In this document: positions 24,381-33,520 of the stretch, piece by piece
Numbering within the stretch: the stretch's first letter is position 1
Layout of the letters: each line of letters opens with the position of its first letter
NCBI GenBank assembly: GCA_023423935.1
Contig: JAFAEQ010000050.1
Coordinates: 124,001 to 188,000 of the forward strand
Length of the DNA stretch: 64,000 nt
Direction of reading: 5' to 3'
DNA from: Pseudomonadota bacterium
Lineage (GTDB): Bacteria > Pseudomonadota > Gammaproteobacteria > Steroidobacterales > Steroidobacteraceae
Program-made: the position numbers and the translations under genes
The notes under the pieces: generated by a model
Seen by the model: only the letters and a program-made list of their open reading frames with translations
Databases searched by the model: none
What the model was told of the DNA's origin: nothing

Positions 24381-25268
24381 ATGCCGACCCTCGCCAAGAC
24401 CACATTCGCCGCACAACCCTCGATGGTGCCGGCGTTCGTCCGCGTGTTGCTCGGCAAAAAGCCCTATATCGCGCCCGCCGGCACGGTCATCCGCCCGATC
24501 GAGCTCGAAGCGCGCACGGTCACGTTGTCCAAGGCGCATCTCGAGAAGTACCGCGAGGTGTGCGCAGTACCCTCGAGCGCAGGTCTTCCGCCTGCCTACC
24601 TGCACGCACTGGCGATGCCGATGCACATGCAGCTGTTCATTGCGCCGGATTTTCCTGTGAAGGTGCTCGGGTTGATTCACCTGCGCAACACCATTCGCGT
24701 CTATCGCAATATCGATGCAAGCGTGCCGCTGCGACTGACGGTGCACTTCGACACCATGCGTCTGACGGATGCAGGTCAGGAGTACGACTTCACGACGCGC
24801 TACGAGCGCAATGGTGAGCTCGTATGGGAAGAGATGAGCACGATGTTCGCGCGGGGCACGACGCCCATGAAAACCGAAGGCGGCAAACGTCCCTCGATCG
24901 AACGCTCGCTCCATCCAAAGGAAGGGGCGCACACCGAGACGCTCGAGATCCGGGAGAACACCGGCTGGCGCTATGCGCGCGTGTCGGGTGACTTCAATCC
25001 GATTCATCTGACCGCACGGACGGCTGCGATGTACGGCTTCAAGCAGGCCGTCGCGCACGGCATGTGGTCGCTTGGACGCTGCCTTGGGGCCGCGGCGACT
25101 CATCTGCCGGCCGAGGGCATTCAGGTCGATACGCAGTTCAAACTTCCGGTGTATCTGCCTTCACAAGCGCTTGCACGAGTGTGGCCGGTCGAAGGCGGCT
25201 GGGATATTTCCATGAGCACCATGCGCGGCGATCGTCTGCATCTTGCGATGCAGGTGCGCCGGCTCTGA
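24381..25268 (+). CDS. MaoC-like double-hotdog dehydratase/hydratase
   Basis: A 295-residue protein. The C-terminal half carries the (R)-hydratase motif YARVSGDFNPIHLTARTAAMYGFKQAVAHGMW, with the catalytic Asp and His. The N-terminal half (PMHMQLFI, LRNTIRVYRNIDAS, VHFDTMRLTDAGQEYDFTTRY) looks like a degenerate second hotdog. Such proteins hydrate trans-2-enoyl-CoA or act in acyl chain modification; the substrate here is not predictable. It follows ccmI in the same direction but its function does not connect to cytochrome maturation. The nitroreductase gene starts 13 bp later. Confidence 0.8.
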   Translation: MPTLAKTTFAAQPSMVPAFVRVLLGKKPYIAPAGTVIRPIELEARTVTLSKAHLEKYREVCAVPSSAGLPPAYLHALAMPMHMQLFIAPDFPVKVLGLIHLRNTIRVYRNIDASVPLRLTVHFDTMRLTDAGQEYDFTTRYERNGELVWEEMSTMFARGTTPMKTEGGKRPSIERSLHPKEGAHTETLEIRENTGWRYARVSGDFNPIHLTARTAAMYGFKQAVAHGMWSLGRCLGAAATHLPAEGIQVDTQFKLPVYLPSQALARVWPVEGGWDISMSTMRGDRLHLAMQVRRL

Positions 25269-25281
25269 TCGGAGTCTGCCG

Positions 25282-25830
25282 ATGAACCTGCTGGACGGCA
25301 TCGAGTCACGCACCTCGCCGGCGAAGATCGGCGAGCCGGCACCTTCGCACGAGATCATTGAACGCATCATCGCGGCCGGTGTACGTGCGCCCGATCATGG
25401 ACGCCTGCGTCCATGGCGCTTCGTCGTGCTGGAGGGAGATGCACGCCGCGATCTCGGCAACGCAATGGCCGACATGCTGCGCGCAAAAATGCCGGGGGCG
25501 ACGGAAGATCAGCTGGAACGTGAGCGCAACAAGCCGATGCGTGCGCCGGTGATCATCGCGGTCGCCGCCCATGTCACGCCGGGAAAGATTCCGGAGATCG
25601 AGCAGATACTGGCTGTCGGCGCGGCCGTCCAGAACATGATGCTCGCTGCGCACGCGCTCGGCTTCGGTTCGATGTGGAAGACGGGAGCCGCGGCATACGA
25701 TGCGAACGTCAAGCGCCTGCTCGAACTCGATGAGCGCGACCACATCGTGGCTTTCCTCTATGTAGGAACCGTCGCCGCCGTCGGTCCGCTCGTGCCTGCT
25801 TCCATCGACCAGGTCGTGCGCTGGTTGTAA
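25282..25830 (+). CDS. Nitroreductase-family FMN oxidoreductase (YdjA-like)
   Basis: A 182-residue flavoenzyme. APDHGRLRPWRFVVLEG contains the FMN phosphate-contacting segment of YdjA/TdsD-type nitroreductases, and AVGAAVQNMMLAAHALGFGSMWKTG is the conserved helix and loop. It lies 13 bp downstream of the hydratase, with CGGAG before the ATG at 25282, so they are probably co-transcribed. Physiological substrates of this subgroup are unclear. Confidence 0.85.
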   Translation: MNLLDGIESRTSPAKIGEPAPSHEIIERIIAAGVRAPDHGRLRPWRFVVLEGDARRDLGNAMADMLRAKMPGATEDQLERERNKPMRAPVIIAVAAHVTPGKIPEIEQILAVGAAVQNMMLAAHALGFGSMWKTGAAAYDANVKRLLELDERDHIVAFLYVGTVAAVGPLVPASIDQVVRWL

Positions 25831-25972
25831 TCCCTGCACGTGGCGCCCGCACCTCGCGGCACGTTTCATCCTCCACAACTACTCATTGACCTGCGAGTCC
25901 CTCGGCGCGCCCACTGGTGCTGTGCGGGAACTTGGCCCGGGCTCAGACGATTGATGCGCTCGGAGGTGGGAC

Positions 25973-26464
25973 ATGAAAGCAGCAGGTGCGCTGAGCGTGG
26001 CGGTGTTGGTGCTGGCTGCACTGGCGGCATGGGCATCGACTGCGCAAAGTCTGCGCGGAACTGCCGCACCATCCCCTGAAATCCCATTGGTTGCACCGTC
26101 GTTGCCACCGTCTCCCACCGAGCTCGAATTCGGCGATGCGCGACTCGCACGGGTGGAAGCGATGCTCGCCGGCAAGATCTCGCATGAGTATTCCTTCGAT
26201 GCACGTAAAGGCCAGCAGATCGAGCTGACCCTCTCGTCGGATCACGCATCCTGGATAGGCCTGGATCTGCAGGCGGCGCCGCTCGTATTCGCGTCGTCGG
26301 CACATGACAGGGCGTCCGTGTATACGAATTTCATCGACGGCTCGACGCACTGGGCAGGCCGAGTGCCTGCAAACGGGACGTACACGGTGCGGGTTGGCTT
26401 GCTGAACGCGCAGGCGCGCGAGCTCGACGGCGTCGACTATCAGCTGGACGTGAATCTCAAGTGA
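25973..26464 (+). CDS. Secreted protein with a C-terminal beta-sandwich-like region, unknown function
   Basis: A 163-residue protein with a strong ribosome-binding site (GGAGGTGGG) and a signal peptide (LSVAVLVLAALAAWAS). A proline-rich linker (residues 30-50) precedes a C-terminal region with alternating strands: ISHEYSFDARKGQQIELTL, APLVFASSAHD, NGTYTVRVGLLNAQARELD, YQLDVNL. This resembles bacterial PPC-like or lysozyme-inhibitor-associated sandwiches, but I cannot assign it to a family. It overlaps the following lipoprotein gene by four bases, suggesting a two-gene envelope operon. Confidence 0.78.
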   Translation: MKAAGALSVAVLVLAALAAWASTAQSLRGTAAPSPEIPLVAPSLPPSPTELEFGDARLARVEAMLAGKISHEYSFDARKGQQIELTLSSDHASWIGLDLQAAPLVFASSAHDRASVYTNFIDGSTHWAGRVPANGTYTVRVGLLNAQARELDGVDYQLDVNLK

Positions 26465-27042
26465 TCGCACATCGCGCGTTGCTCCCCTTCGTTTGCGTGC
26501 TGGCCCTGGGTGCCTGCGCCACGGATCCGATCGAGTACGCAGGCACGCCTGCCTCCTTGCCGCCGTTTCGCACGTTCAAGGTCGCAGAAGAGCGATACGT
26601 GTTTCCGGAGCAGATATCGCCGAATCAGCGCGACCGCGTAGGGCCCGAATTGCGCGAGGCGGCCGCGAGTGCACTGCGCGAGCGCGGCTACAGAGAAGTC
26701 GGTAAAGACGAGACAGCCGACGTGCTCGTGGTTCTCGGCGCTATCGGTCGCACGACAGCGCCGACGGCGGTCAACGAGGATCAAAGCCGTCACCTGAATC
26801 AGGTCGATACCAACGTCTTCGACGGCAGCACTGCGGAACCGCCGCCCGCGGTGGGAGGAGAAGGGCCAGTAGGTTTCAGCCGCGAAGGCGATCTCATTCT
26901 CTATCTGCTCGATCCCAATACCCGACGCTCCTTGTGGAGAGCGAACTCGAGCGGCTCGGCGAGCTCGGCCGGGGAAGCGTTGCGAAAGGCGCGCTCTGTC
27001 TATCGCGCCATGGTCCGACAACTGCCGCGCGTGACGGAATAA
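26461..27042 (+). CDS. DUF4136-like lipoprotein
   Basis: A 193-residue predicted lipoprotein with lipobox LALGAC-A at residues 15-20. The mature part has FRTFKVAEERYVFPEQ near its start, a conserved helix (REAAASALRERGYREVGKDETADVLVVLG) and a C-terminal LWRANSSG/ALRKARSVYRAMVRQLP region. The pattern of a Y-x-F strand, a helix with RGY and ADVLV fits the DUF4136 family. The GTG start overlaps the stop of the upstream secreted protein. Likely periplasmic-facing outer-membrane lipoprotein; function unknown. Confidence 0.78.
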   Translation: MIAHRALLPFVCVLALGACATDPIEYAGTPASLPPFRTFKVAEERYVFPEQISPNQRDRVGPELREAAASALRERGYREVGKDETADVLVVLGAIGRTTAPTAVNEDQSRHLNQVDTNVFDGSTAEPPPAVGGEGPVGFSREGDLILYLLDPNTRRSLWRANSSGSASSAGEALRKARSVYRAMVRQLPRVTE

Positions 27043-27394
27043 GTTCTGCTCGACGATGTCGTAGCGCATCGATCCTGCAACGGCACGCCTGAGTCATCCC
27101 GCCGATCCTAGCATCAGTGTTGCCGTTCGGCCACGTCGTTGATCGATACATACAGCGCGTCCGCGACCGTGGCATGTGTGCATGCTTGCCTCCATGCACG
27201 GCCGTGGTTAGCCTAGCTGCGCAAGATCTGTTGCCGGTCGCGTCGCTCACGGCGCGAGGCACGAACCAATAACACTTGGGGAGCAGGGACATTCTTCGTT
27301 CCGCGCCAATGAGCGTTCGATCGTATCTGTGCAGCATGGATCGAATGCCCTGTCGCAGAGCGCACGTCGTCTACACGGTGCTGTACCGCTACAG
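27043..27394. other. Intergenic region upstream of the TPR-sulfotransferase
   Basis: About 350 bases with no convincing gene. It contains a seven-base inverted repeat GTGCATG-(8)-CATGCAC (27178-27199). It presumably holds the promoter of the sulfotransferase gene, but I see no clear sigma-70 boxes. A GTG at 27329 would extend that gene by 22 residues. Confidence 0.5.
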
Positions 27395-29440
27395 ATGAAC
27401 ACCGCCAGCGAACCCGTCGGCACTCTTGAAGTCGCGCTGGCCCATACCTCGCGGTTGCTCGATCGCGAACCGCAACTTGCCATCGAACAAGCCTCGGAGA
27501 TCCTGAAGGCGGTTCCTCATCAGCCCATGGCGTTGCTCATGCTGGGCATCGCGCAGCGGCGCTGTCGCGATCTGCCCGCATCCATTGATACGTTTCGAGC
27601 GTTGCTGACCACTCAGCCGCAGTGGGCCCGTGCGCATTACGAAGCCGCATTGTCTTACGCAGCCGCAGGGGCGACCGACGAGGCAGTCGAGTCATTACGC
27701 AAATCAGTCCATCTGAAGCCAGCCTTCCCCGAGGCCTGGCGCGCGCTGGGCGATTTGTTGTCCCGGCTGGACGACGTCGCAGGAGCGCAGGCCGCCTACA
27801 CGGAGCAGATCCGTCATTCGACACAGGATCCGCGCCTGATGGAAGCCGCGGTGCATCTGTGCGAGAACCGAATCGCGCCAGCGGAAGCGTTGCTGCGCGC
27901 CCATCTGAAACAGTACCCGACGGATGTCGCCGCCATCCGCATGCTCGCCGAGGTGGCATCGCGACTGGGCCGCTACGGCGATGCGGAGAGTCTGCTCGCC
28001 CGCGCACTCGAGCTTGCGCCGGCGTTCGTGCCCGCGCGTCACAACTATGCCTTCGTACTGCATCGTGAAGGGAAGGCCGCCGAGGCACTGACCCAACTCG
28101 ATCAACTTCTCGCGGCGGATCCCGGTCACACCGGCTATCTGAATCTCAAAGCTGCGGTGCTCGCGCGTATTGGCGAGATTCAGCCCGCGATCGAGATCTA
28201 TGAGCAGATCGTTCACCTCCATCCGAATCAGTCGAAGGTGTGGCTGAGTTTTGGCCATGCCCTCAAGACCGCAGGCTTGCAGGATCGTTGTGTCGAGGCT
28301 TATCGAAGGACGATCGCACTGTCGCCTAAGCTGGGTGAGGCATGGTGGAGCCTGGCCAACCTGAAGACAGTGAAGCTGGGGCCGGACGATCGAGCGTCCA
28401 TGCAGCAGCAACTACGGCGCGACGACCTTTCCTTCGAGGATCGTTTCCATTTTCATTTCGCGCTCGGCAAGGCGTTCGAGGATGCCGGCGACTACGAGTC
28501 GTCGTTCTCGCACTATGCGCAAGGCAACGCGCTTCGACGCGAGATCATCGCCTACGATCCCGCCGAGAATATTTCCCACGTACAGCGTTCGAAGATTTTC
28601 TTTACCCGCGAGCTGTTCGCAGCTCGCCGAGGCGTGGGGTGTCAGGCCGCCGACCCGATCTTCATCGTCGGTCTGCCTCGGGCCGGTTCGACGCTCATCG
28701 AACAGATTCTCGCGAGCCATCCGCTCGTCGAAGGAACTCAGGAGCTTCCGGATCTCGCGGCCATCGCTCGCGACCTCGGTGGCAAGAAAGTCCGCACCGA
28801 GGCATCGCGCTATCCGGAGATCCTGGCCGATCTCGGGGAAAGCGAACTACGCGCACTGGGCGAACGCTATCTGGAGCGCACACGGATCCAACGCAAGACG
28901 GATGCACCGTTCTTCATCGACAAGCTACCCAACAACTGGGCGCACGTCGGACTCATTCATTTGATTTTGCCCAACGCAAAGATCATCGATGCGCGCCGTC
29001 ATCCGCTCGGCTGCTGCTTTTCGGGATTCAAGCAGCATTTCGCTCGAGGCCAGCACTTCACGTACGACCTGGCCGACATCGGTCGTTATTACCGCGACTA
29101 TGTCGAGCTGATGGCGCACTTCGATGCCGTGCTACCGGGCCGCGTGCATCGTGCCATTTACGAGCATGTCGTCGAGAACACCGAGGCCGAGGTTCGGCGG
29201 CTGCTCGATTACTGCGGCCTTGAGTTCGATGAGCGCTGTCTGCGCTTCTACGAGAACGATCGGGCCGTCCGCACGGCCAGCTCCGAGCAGGTGCGACGAC
29301 CGATCTTTCGCGAAGGCGTGGATCACTGGCGTCACTACGAACGCTGGCTGGATCCGTTGAAGACCGCGCTCGGCGATGTGCTCGATCGCTATCCGGACGT
29401 TCCTGATTTTGCAAGGGCTCGCGCTGGTACCGCGAGCTGA
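27395..29440 (+). CDS. TPR-repeat sulfotransferase
   Basis: A 681-residue protein in two halves. Residues 1-380 are tetratricopeptide repeats (LMLGIAQRRCRDLPASIDTF, ARAHYEAALSYAAAGATDEA, YLNLKAAVLARIGEIQPAI). The C-terminal half is a sulfotransferase domain with the 5'-phosphosulfate-binding loop IFIVGLPRAGSTLIEQIL near residue 423, KLPNNW, the 3'-phosphate site RHPLGCCFSGFKQHFA and a terminal WxHYxxWL segment. PAPS is the expected donor; the acceptor is unknown. Start at 27395 is uncertain. A TonB-dependent receptor follows 30 bp later, a pairing common in sphingomonads and Steroidobacter relatives. Confidence 0.88.
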   Translation: MNTASEPVGTLEVALAHTSRLLDREPQLAIEQASEILKAVPHQPMALLMLGIAQRRCRDLPASIDTFRALLTTQPQWARAHYEAALSYAAAGATDEAVESLRKSVHLKPAFPEAWRALGDLLSRLDDVAGAQAAYTEQIRHSTQDPRLMEAAVHLCENRIAPAEALLRAHLKQYPTDVAAIRMLAEVASRLGRYGDAESLLARALELAPAFVPARHNYAFVLHREGKAAEALTQLDQLLAADPGHTGYLNLKAAVLARIGEIQPAIEIYEQIVHLHPNQSKVWLSFGHALKTAGLQDRCVEAYRRTIALSPKLGEAWWSLANLKTVKLGPDDRASMQQQLRRDDLSFEDRFHFHFALGKAFEDAGDYESSFSHYAQGNALRREIIAYDPAENISHVQRSKIFFTRELFAARRGVGCQAADPIFIVGLPRAGSTLIEQILASHPLVEGTQELPDLAAIARDLGGKKVRTEASRYPEILADLGESELRALGERYLERTRIQRKTDAPFFIDKLPNNWAHVGLIHLILPNAKIIDARRHPLGCCFSGFKQHFARGQHFTYDLADIGRYYRDYVELMAHFDAVLPGRVHRAIYEHVVENTEAEVRRLLDYCGLEFDERCLRFYENDRAVRTASSEQVRRPIFREGVDHWRHYERWLDPLKTALGDVLDRYPDVPDFARARAGTAS

Positions 29441-29470
29441 CGTCGATGCAATCACCATGGGGAGAAGTCA

Positions 29471-31936
29471 ATGACGCGTAGCAGAATGCGCAGATCGAGA
29501 CGCCTCGAGTCACGGCAACGAAGCCGTGCGCTCATCGCAGGCGCTCCGCTGGCAGCGGCACTTCTAACTGTCAGCGCCGGCAGCGCTGCACAGGACCAGA
29601 AGGGGCCCGTACTGGAGAACGTGATCGTCACGGCGCAGAAGCGCCAGGAGAATCTGCAGGACGTGCCGCTCAGCATCACCGCGCTGGGCACGGAAAAGCT
29701 CGAAGAGCTGCATGTCACTGACTTCGACGATTACGCCAAGTTCATGCCGAGCCTGTCGTTTCAGAGCTTTGGACCCGGCTTCGCGCGTGTGTTCTTTCGC
29801 GGCGTGAGCAGCGGCGATAACGGCAATCACTCGGGATCGCAGCCCAGCGTCGGCCAGTATCTCGATGAGATGCCCATTACGACGATTCAGGGTGCGCTCG
29901 ACATTCACGTGTACGACATCGCGCGAATCGAGGCGCTCGCAGGTCCTCAAGGAACGCTCTACGGCGCAAGCTCGCAGGCCGGCACGATCCGCATCATCAC
30001 CAACAAGCCGGATCCCTCGAAGTTCAGCGCCGCTTATGATCTCGAAGGCAGCACGCTCGATGGCGAAGGAGGCTACGTCGCCGAAGGCTATGTGAATCTG
30101 CCGCTCAGCGAGCGCAGTGCCATTCGTCTCGTCGGCTGGAACAAGCACGATCCCGGCTACATCACCAATCGCCTGGGGACCCGCGAGTACGTGAATGCAG
30201 GCATCACGATCGACAACGAGCAGTTCGCAGAGAAGGACTACAACGACGTCGATACGTACGGCGCACGCGCGGCACTGCGGGTGGACCTGAACGACAACTG
30301 GACCGTTTCTCCCACGTTGATGGCGCAGAAGCAGGTGGCACATGGCTCATTCGCATACGACCCGAGCCTGGGCGATCTCGCAGTGGAAAAATTCCGTCCC
30401 GAGCGATCCGACGATCGATGGGCGCAGGCGGCGCTTACCGTCGAAGGCAAGATCGGCAATCTGGATCTCGTCTACGCGGGCGCTTATCTGAAGCGCGATG
30501 TGGATACGGCGTCCGACTATTCGGACTACTCGTATTTTTACGATCAACTCTATGACGATACGTGGCCGAACGACGCCGGGGTTCCCACCGATTCAACCCA
30601 GTACATTCAAGGTAAGGATCGCTACAAGCGCCAGAGCCACGAGTTGCGTCTGTCATCGCCGAGCGACTGGCGCGTTCGCTTCGTGACCGGTCTGTTCTAT
30701 TCGCGACAGCAACACGGCATCGAGCAGCGCTACAAGATCGACGATCTGTGGGCGGACTACGAAGTCACCGGTTGGGACGACACGATCTGGCTCACCGAGC
30801 AGCGGCGTGTCGATCGCGACTATGCGGTCTTCGGCGAAGTGACGTTCGACATCACGTCCAAGCTGGCCGCAACGGTCGGTGCACGTCGGTTCCGCGCGGA
30901 GAATTCACTGGAAGGCTTTTACGGTTTCAGCGAGGCCTACAGCAGCAGCGGCACGAACGGTGAGACACGCTGCAGCATCCTGGCGGGCGATCTGCCGGTT
31001 GAAGGCGAGCCTCTGGATCGCTCGCATTGGCAGCCCTTTACGGCGGTCGGCACCGCACCTTGCAAGAATCTGGACAAGCGAGTGCGTGACGACGACTGGA
31101 CGCCGAAGCTCAATGTCACCTATCGCATCAACGACGATGTCATGGTGTATGCGACGTACTCGGAAGGCTTCAGGCCGGGCGGTGTGAATCGCCGCGGCGA
31201 CTTCCCTCCGTACGCGGCCGACTTTCTCAAGAACTACGAAGTGGGCTGGAAGACGACGCTCGCCAACAATCGTGTGCGCTTGAACGGCGCGATATTCATG
31301 CTCGATTGGGACGACTTCCAGTACTCGTTCACGGGTCTGCAGGGTCTGACCAACGTGACCAATGCCGGCGGCGCACGGATCAAAGGCGTCGAAGCCGACA
31401 TCCAGATCGCCGCGACGGAGCGGCTGACGCTGGCTGGCGGCGTGTCCTTCCTCGATGCCAAGCTCACTCAGGACTTCTGCCAGCAACTCGATGACAACAC
31501 CGGCCAGCCGTTGCCGTCCGCCGACTGCCTGCCGAGCCCCGATGCAACCAACCCGGTGTCTCCGTTCGCTCCCGACGGCACGAAGCTTCCGATGGTTCCT
31601 GACTTCAAGGGCAATGTCATCGCTCGCTATGCATTCCCGCTCGGCAGCCTGGATGCGTTCGTCCAGGGTTCGTACAGCTACACGGACAAGACCGATCCCT
31701 CGTTGCTGCCCGATGAAAACCGGGTGATGGGGATCAACGACGCTTACGGGATCGCCGATCTATCCGCAGGAGTGTCCAGGGACAGCTGGAACGTCGGCGT
31801 ATTCATCAACAACGTGTTCGATGAGCGGGCGGATGTTTCGCGCTTCCTGCAATGCCGGGCCGAGGTATGTACCAAGCCGTACATCTATACCAACATGCCG
31901 CGCATGGTGGGTTTGAAGTTCGGCCAGAAGTTCTGA
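29471..31936 (+). CDS. TonB-dependent outer-membrane receptor
   Basis: An 821-residue receptor. A twin-arginine-like basic N-terminus and signal peptide (about 40 residues) lead to a TonB-box region (PVLENVIVTAQKR), plug domain (QDVPLSITALG, IEALAGPQGTLYGASSQAGTIRIITNKP) and 22-strand barrel, ending with the aromatic C-terminal GLKFGQKF typical of barrel insertion. GGGGAGAAG is five bases before the ATG. The substrate is unknown; the position beside the sulfotransferase and a sugar permease suggests glycan or sulfated-compound uptake, which is inference. Confidence 0.92.
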   Translation: MTRSRMRRSRRLESRQRSRALIAGAPLAAALLTVSAGSAAQDQKGPVLENVIVTAQKRQENLQDVPLSITALGTEKLEELHVTDFDDYAKFMPSLSFQSFGPGFARVFFRGVSSGDNGNHSGSQPSVGQYLDEMPITTIQGALDIHVYDIARIEALAGPQGTLYGASSQAGTIRIITNKPDPSKFSAAYDLEGSTLDGEGGYVAEGYVNLPLSERSAIRLVGWNKHDPGYITNRLGTREYVNAGITIDNEQFAEKDYNDVDTYGARAALRVDLNDNWTVSPTLMAQKQVAHGSFAYDPSLGDLAVEKFRPERSDDRWAQAALTVEGKIGNLDLVYAGAYLKRDVDTASDYSDYSYFYDQLYDDTWPNDAGVPTDSTQYIQGKDRYKRQSHELRLSSPSDWRVRFVTGLFYSRQQHGIEQRYKIDDLWADYEVTGWDDTIWLTEQRRVDRDYAVFGEVTFDITSKLAATVGARRFRAENSLEGFYGFSEAYSSSGTNGETRCSILAGDLPVEGEPLDRSHWQPFTAVGTAPCKNLDKRVRDDDWTPKLNVTYRINDDVMVYATYSEGFRPGGVNRRGDFPPYAADFLKNYEVGWKTTLANNRVRLNGAIFMLDWDDFQYSFTGLQGLTNVTNAGGARIKGVEADIQIAATERLTLAGGVSFLDAKLTQDFCQQLDDNTGQPLPSADCLPSPDATNPVSPFAPDGTKLPMVPDFKGNVIARYAFPLGSLDAFVQGSYSYTDKTDPSLLPDENRVMGINDAYGIADLSAGVSRDSWNVGVFINNVFDERADVSRFLQCRAEVCTKPYIYTNMPRMVGLKFGQKF

Positions 31937-31946
31937 GGACCACGCA

Positions 31947-31972
31947 GATGGGCGGGCTGCGGCTCGCCCATC
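31947..31972 (+). terminator. Hairpin after the TonB-dependent receptor
   Basis: GATGGGCG-(10)-CGCCCATC, a perfect eight-base stem 11 bases after the stop codon. It has only CTGTCTCT after it rather than a T-run, so termination strength is doubtful. Confidence 0.45.
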
Positions 31973-32149
31973 CTGTCTCTCGTCAAAGCAACCGCCACCG
32001 ATGATTTGACAATGCGTGCATGACGGCGAATGACCACGCTGTCATCCGGCAGAAATCCGCTAAGATGCGCCGGCCCAGTCGGCGCAGCCGGCGGCGCAGG
32101 AAGGGGGATCGCAAGCATTCACGCAGCGTGCCTGCATAAGAGAGATCAC

Positions 32150-33427
32150 ATGGCAATTCAAACAACGACCGCTAACGAAAGCATTTCCCAGCCGACAGGG
32201 GAGGCCGCTTATCCCGGCGCATTGATCGTCCTGACCTCGCTGTTCTTCATGTGGGGTCTGATCACATCGCTCAACGACATTCTGATTCCGCACCTCAAAG
32301 CCATTTTCACGCTCAGCTACTTTCAGGCTTCGCTGGTGCAGTTCTGCTTCTTCGGAGCGTATGCGATTTCATCGCTCCCCTCCGGTTACCTCGTCGAACA
32401 CATCGGCTACAAGCGCGGCATCATCGTCGGACTCTGCGTTGCCGCCATCGGCTGTATCGGCTTCTATCCGGCGGCATCGATGCAGTCGTATCCGCTGTTC
32501 CTGTTTGCCTTCTTCGTGCTGGCCTCGGGTATCACGTTGCTGCAAGTCGCGGCGAATCCCTATGTGGCGATTCTGGGTCGTCCGGAAACGGCGGCCAGCC
32601 GCCTGACGCTCACACAGGCGTTCAACTCTGCAGGTACGGCGATCGGACCTTACGTGGGTTCGATCCTGATCCTGTCGGCGGCGACCGTCGGTGCGGATCA
32701 AGTGGTGGACCGTGCGAAGGAAATCGAAACCGTGCAAGGGCCCTATCTCGCCCTGGCTGCGGTGCTGTTCCTGATTGCGGTAATCATCGGGATGATCCGG
32801 CTTCCCGTCGTTCGCGGAACGGACGTCACGACGACGAGCGATAACGAGCTCAAACAGCCAAAACGCAGTCTCTGGTCGCAGTCGCACCTGGTGCTCGGCG
32901 CCGTGGCGATCTTCATGTATGTGGGCGGCGAAGTGGCGATCGGGACCTGGCTGGTCAATCTGCTCGAGCAGATCGCAGGCATGGATGCGCAGACGGCAGG
33001 CAAGCACGTCGCGCTCTACTGGTTCGGCGCGATGGTCGGTCGTTTCATCGGTTCGTATGTGCTGCGGATCGTCAGGCCCAATCTGGTACTGGCCTTCAAT
33101 GCCACGGTCGTGATCGCGTTGCTGGTCAGCGCCATCCTGATCGGCGGCAAGACGGCGATGTGGCCGCTGCTGGCAATCGGCCTGTTCAACTCGATCATGT
33201 TCCCGACGATCTTCACGCTGGCGATCGACAAGCTCGGCAGGGATACGGGCGAAGGCTCCGGCGTGCTTTGCGTCGCGATCGTAGGCGGTGCGCTGGTGCC
33301 GCCGTTGCAGGCGCTGTTTGCGGACAACATCGGCATCCTGCTGTCCTTCTTCATTCCGGCGCTGTGCTACGCGTACATCGTGTTCTACGGCCTGAAGGGC
33401 TACGTTGTGAAGCCAGCGACCGTTTAG
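32150..33427 (+). CDS. FucP/GluP-like sugar MFS permease
   Basis: A 425-residue transporter with 12 hydrophobic segments. FFMWGLITSLNDILIPHLK, LQVAANPYVAILGRPETAASRLTLTQAFNSAGT and FPTIFTLAIDKLGR are hallmarks of the fucose/glucose/galactose H+ symporters (FHS family). The ATG at 32150 is chosen because conserved sequence begins soon after; the longer frame from 32030 adds 40 unconserved residues. A strong terminator follows. It probably imports the monosaccharide released or bound by the neighbouring receptor system, but the sugar cannot be read from sequence. Confidence 0.9.
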   Translation: MAIQTTTANESISQPTGEAAYPGALIVLTSLFFMWGLITSLNDILIPHLKAIFTLSYFQASLVQFCFFGAYAISSLPSGYLVEHIGYKRGIIVGLCVAAIGCIGFYPAASMQSYPLFLFAFFVLASGITLLQVAANPYVAILGRPETAASRLTLTQAFNSAGTAIGPYVGSILILSAATVGADQVVDRAKEIETVQGPYLALAAVLFLIAVIIGMIRLPVVRGTDVTTTSDNELKQPKRSLWSQSHLVLGAVAIFMYVGGEVAIGTWLVNLLEQIAGMDAQTAGKHVALYWFGAMVGRFIGSYVLRIVRPNLVLAFNATVVIALLVSAILIGGKTAMWPLLAIGLFNSIMFPTIFTLAIDKLGRDTGEGSGVLCVAIVGGALVPPLQALFADNIGILLSFFIPALCYAYIVFYGLKGYVVKPATV

Positions 33428-33455
33428 TCGAAGCCGGCGACTGTCGCACGTTGAT

Positions 33456-33490
33456 AAAAGGCCGCCTCGGGAGACCGGGGCGGCCTTTTT
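33456..33490 (+). terminator. Rho-independent terminator after the sugar permease
   Basis: AAAAGGCCGCC pairs with GGCGGCCTTTT with a short internal loop (extended by CTCGG/CCGGG) and is followed by a T-run. The A-tract on the left would also let it work for the converging minus-strand kinase gene, whose stop is at 33521. Confidence 0.92.
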
Positions 33491-33520
33491 GTTGGAACGT
33501 ATCGCGGCGTGCGCGCTGCT

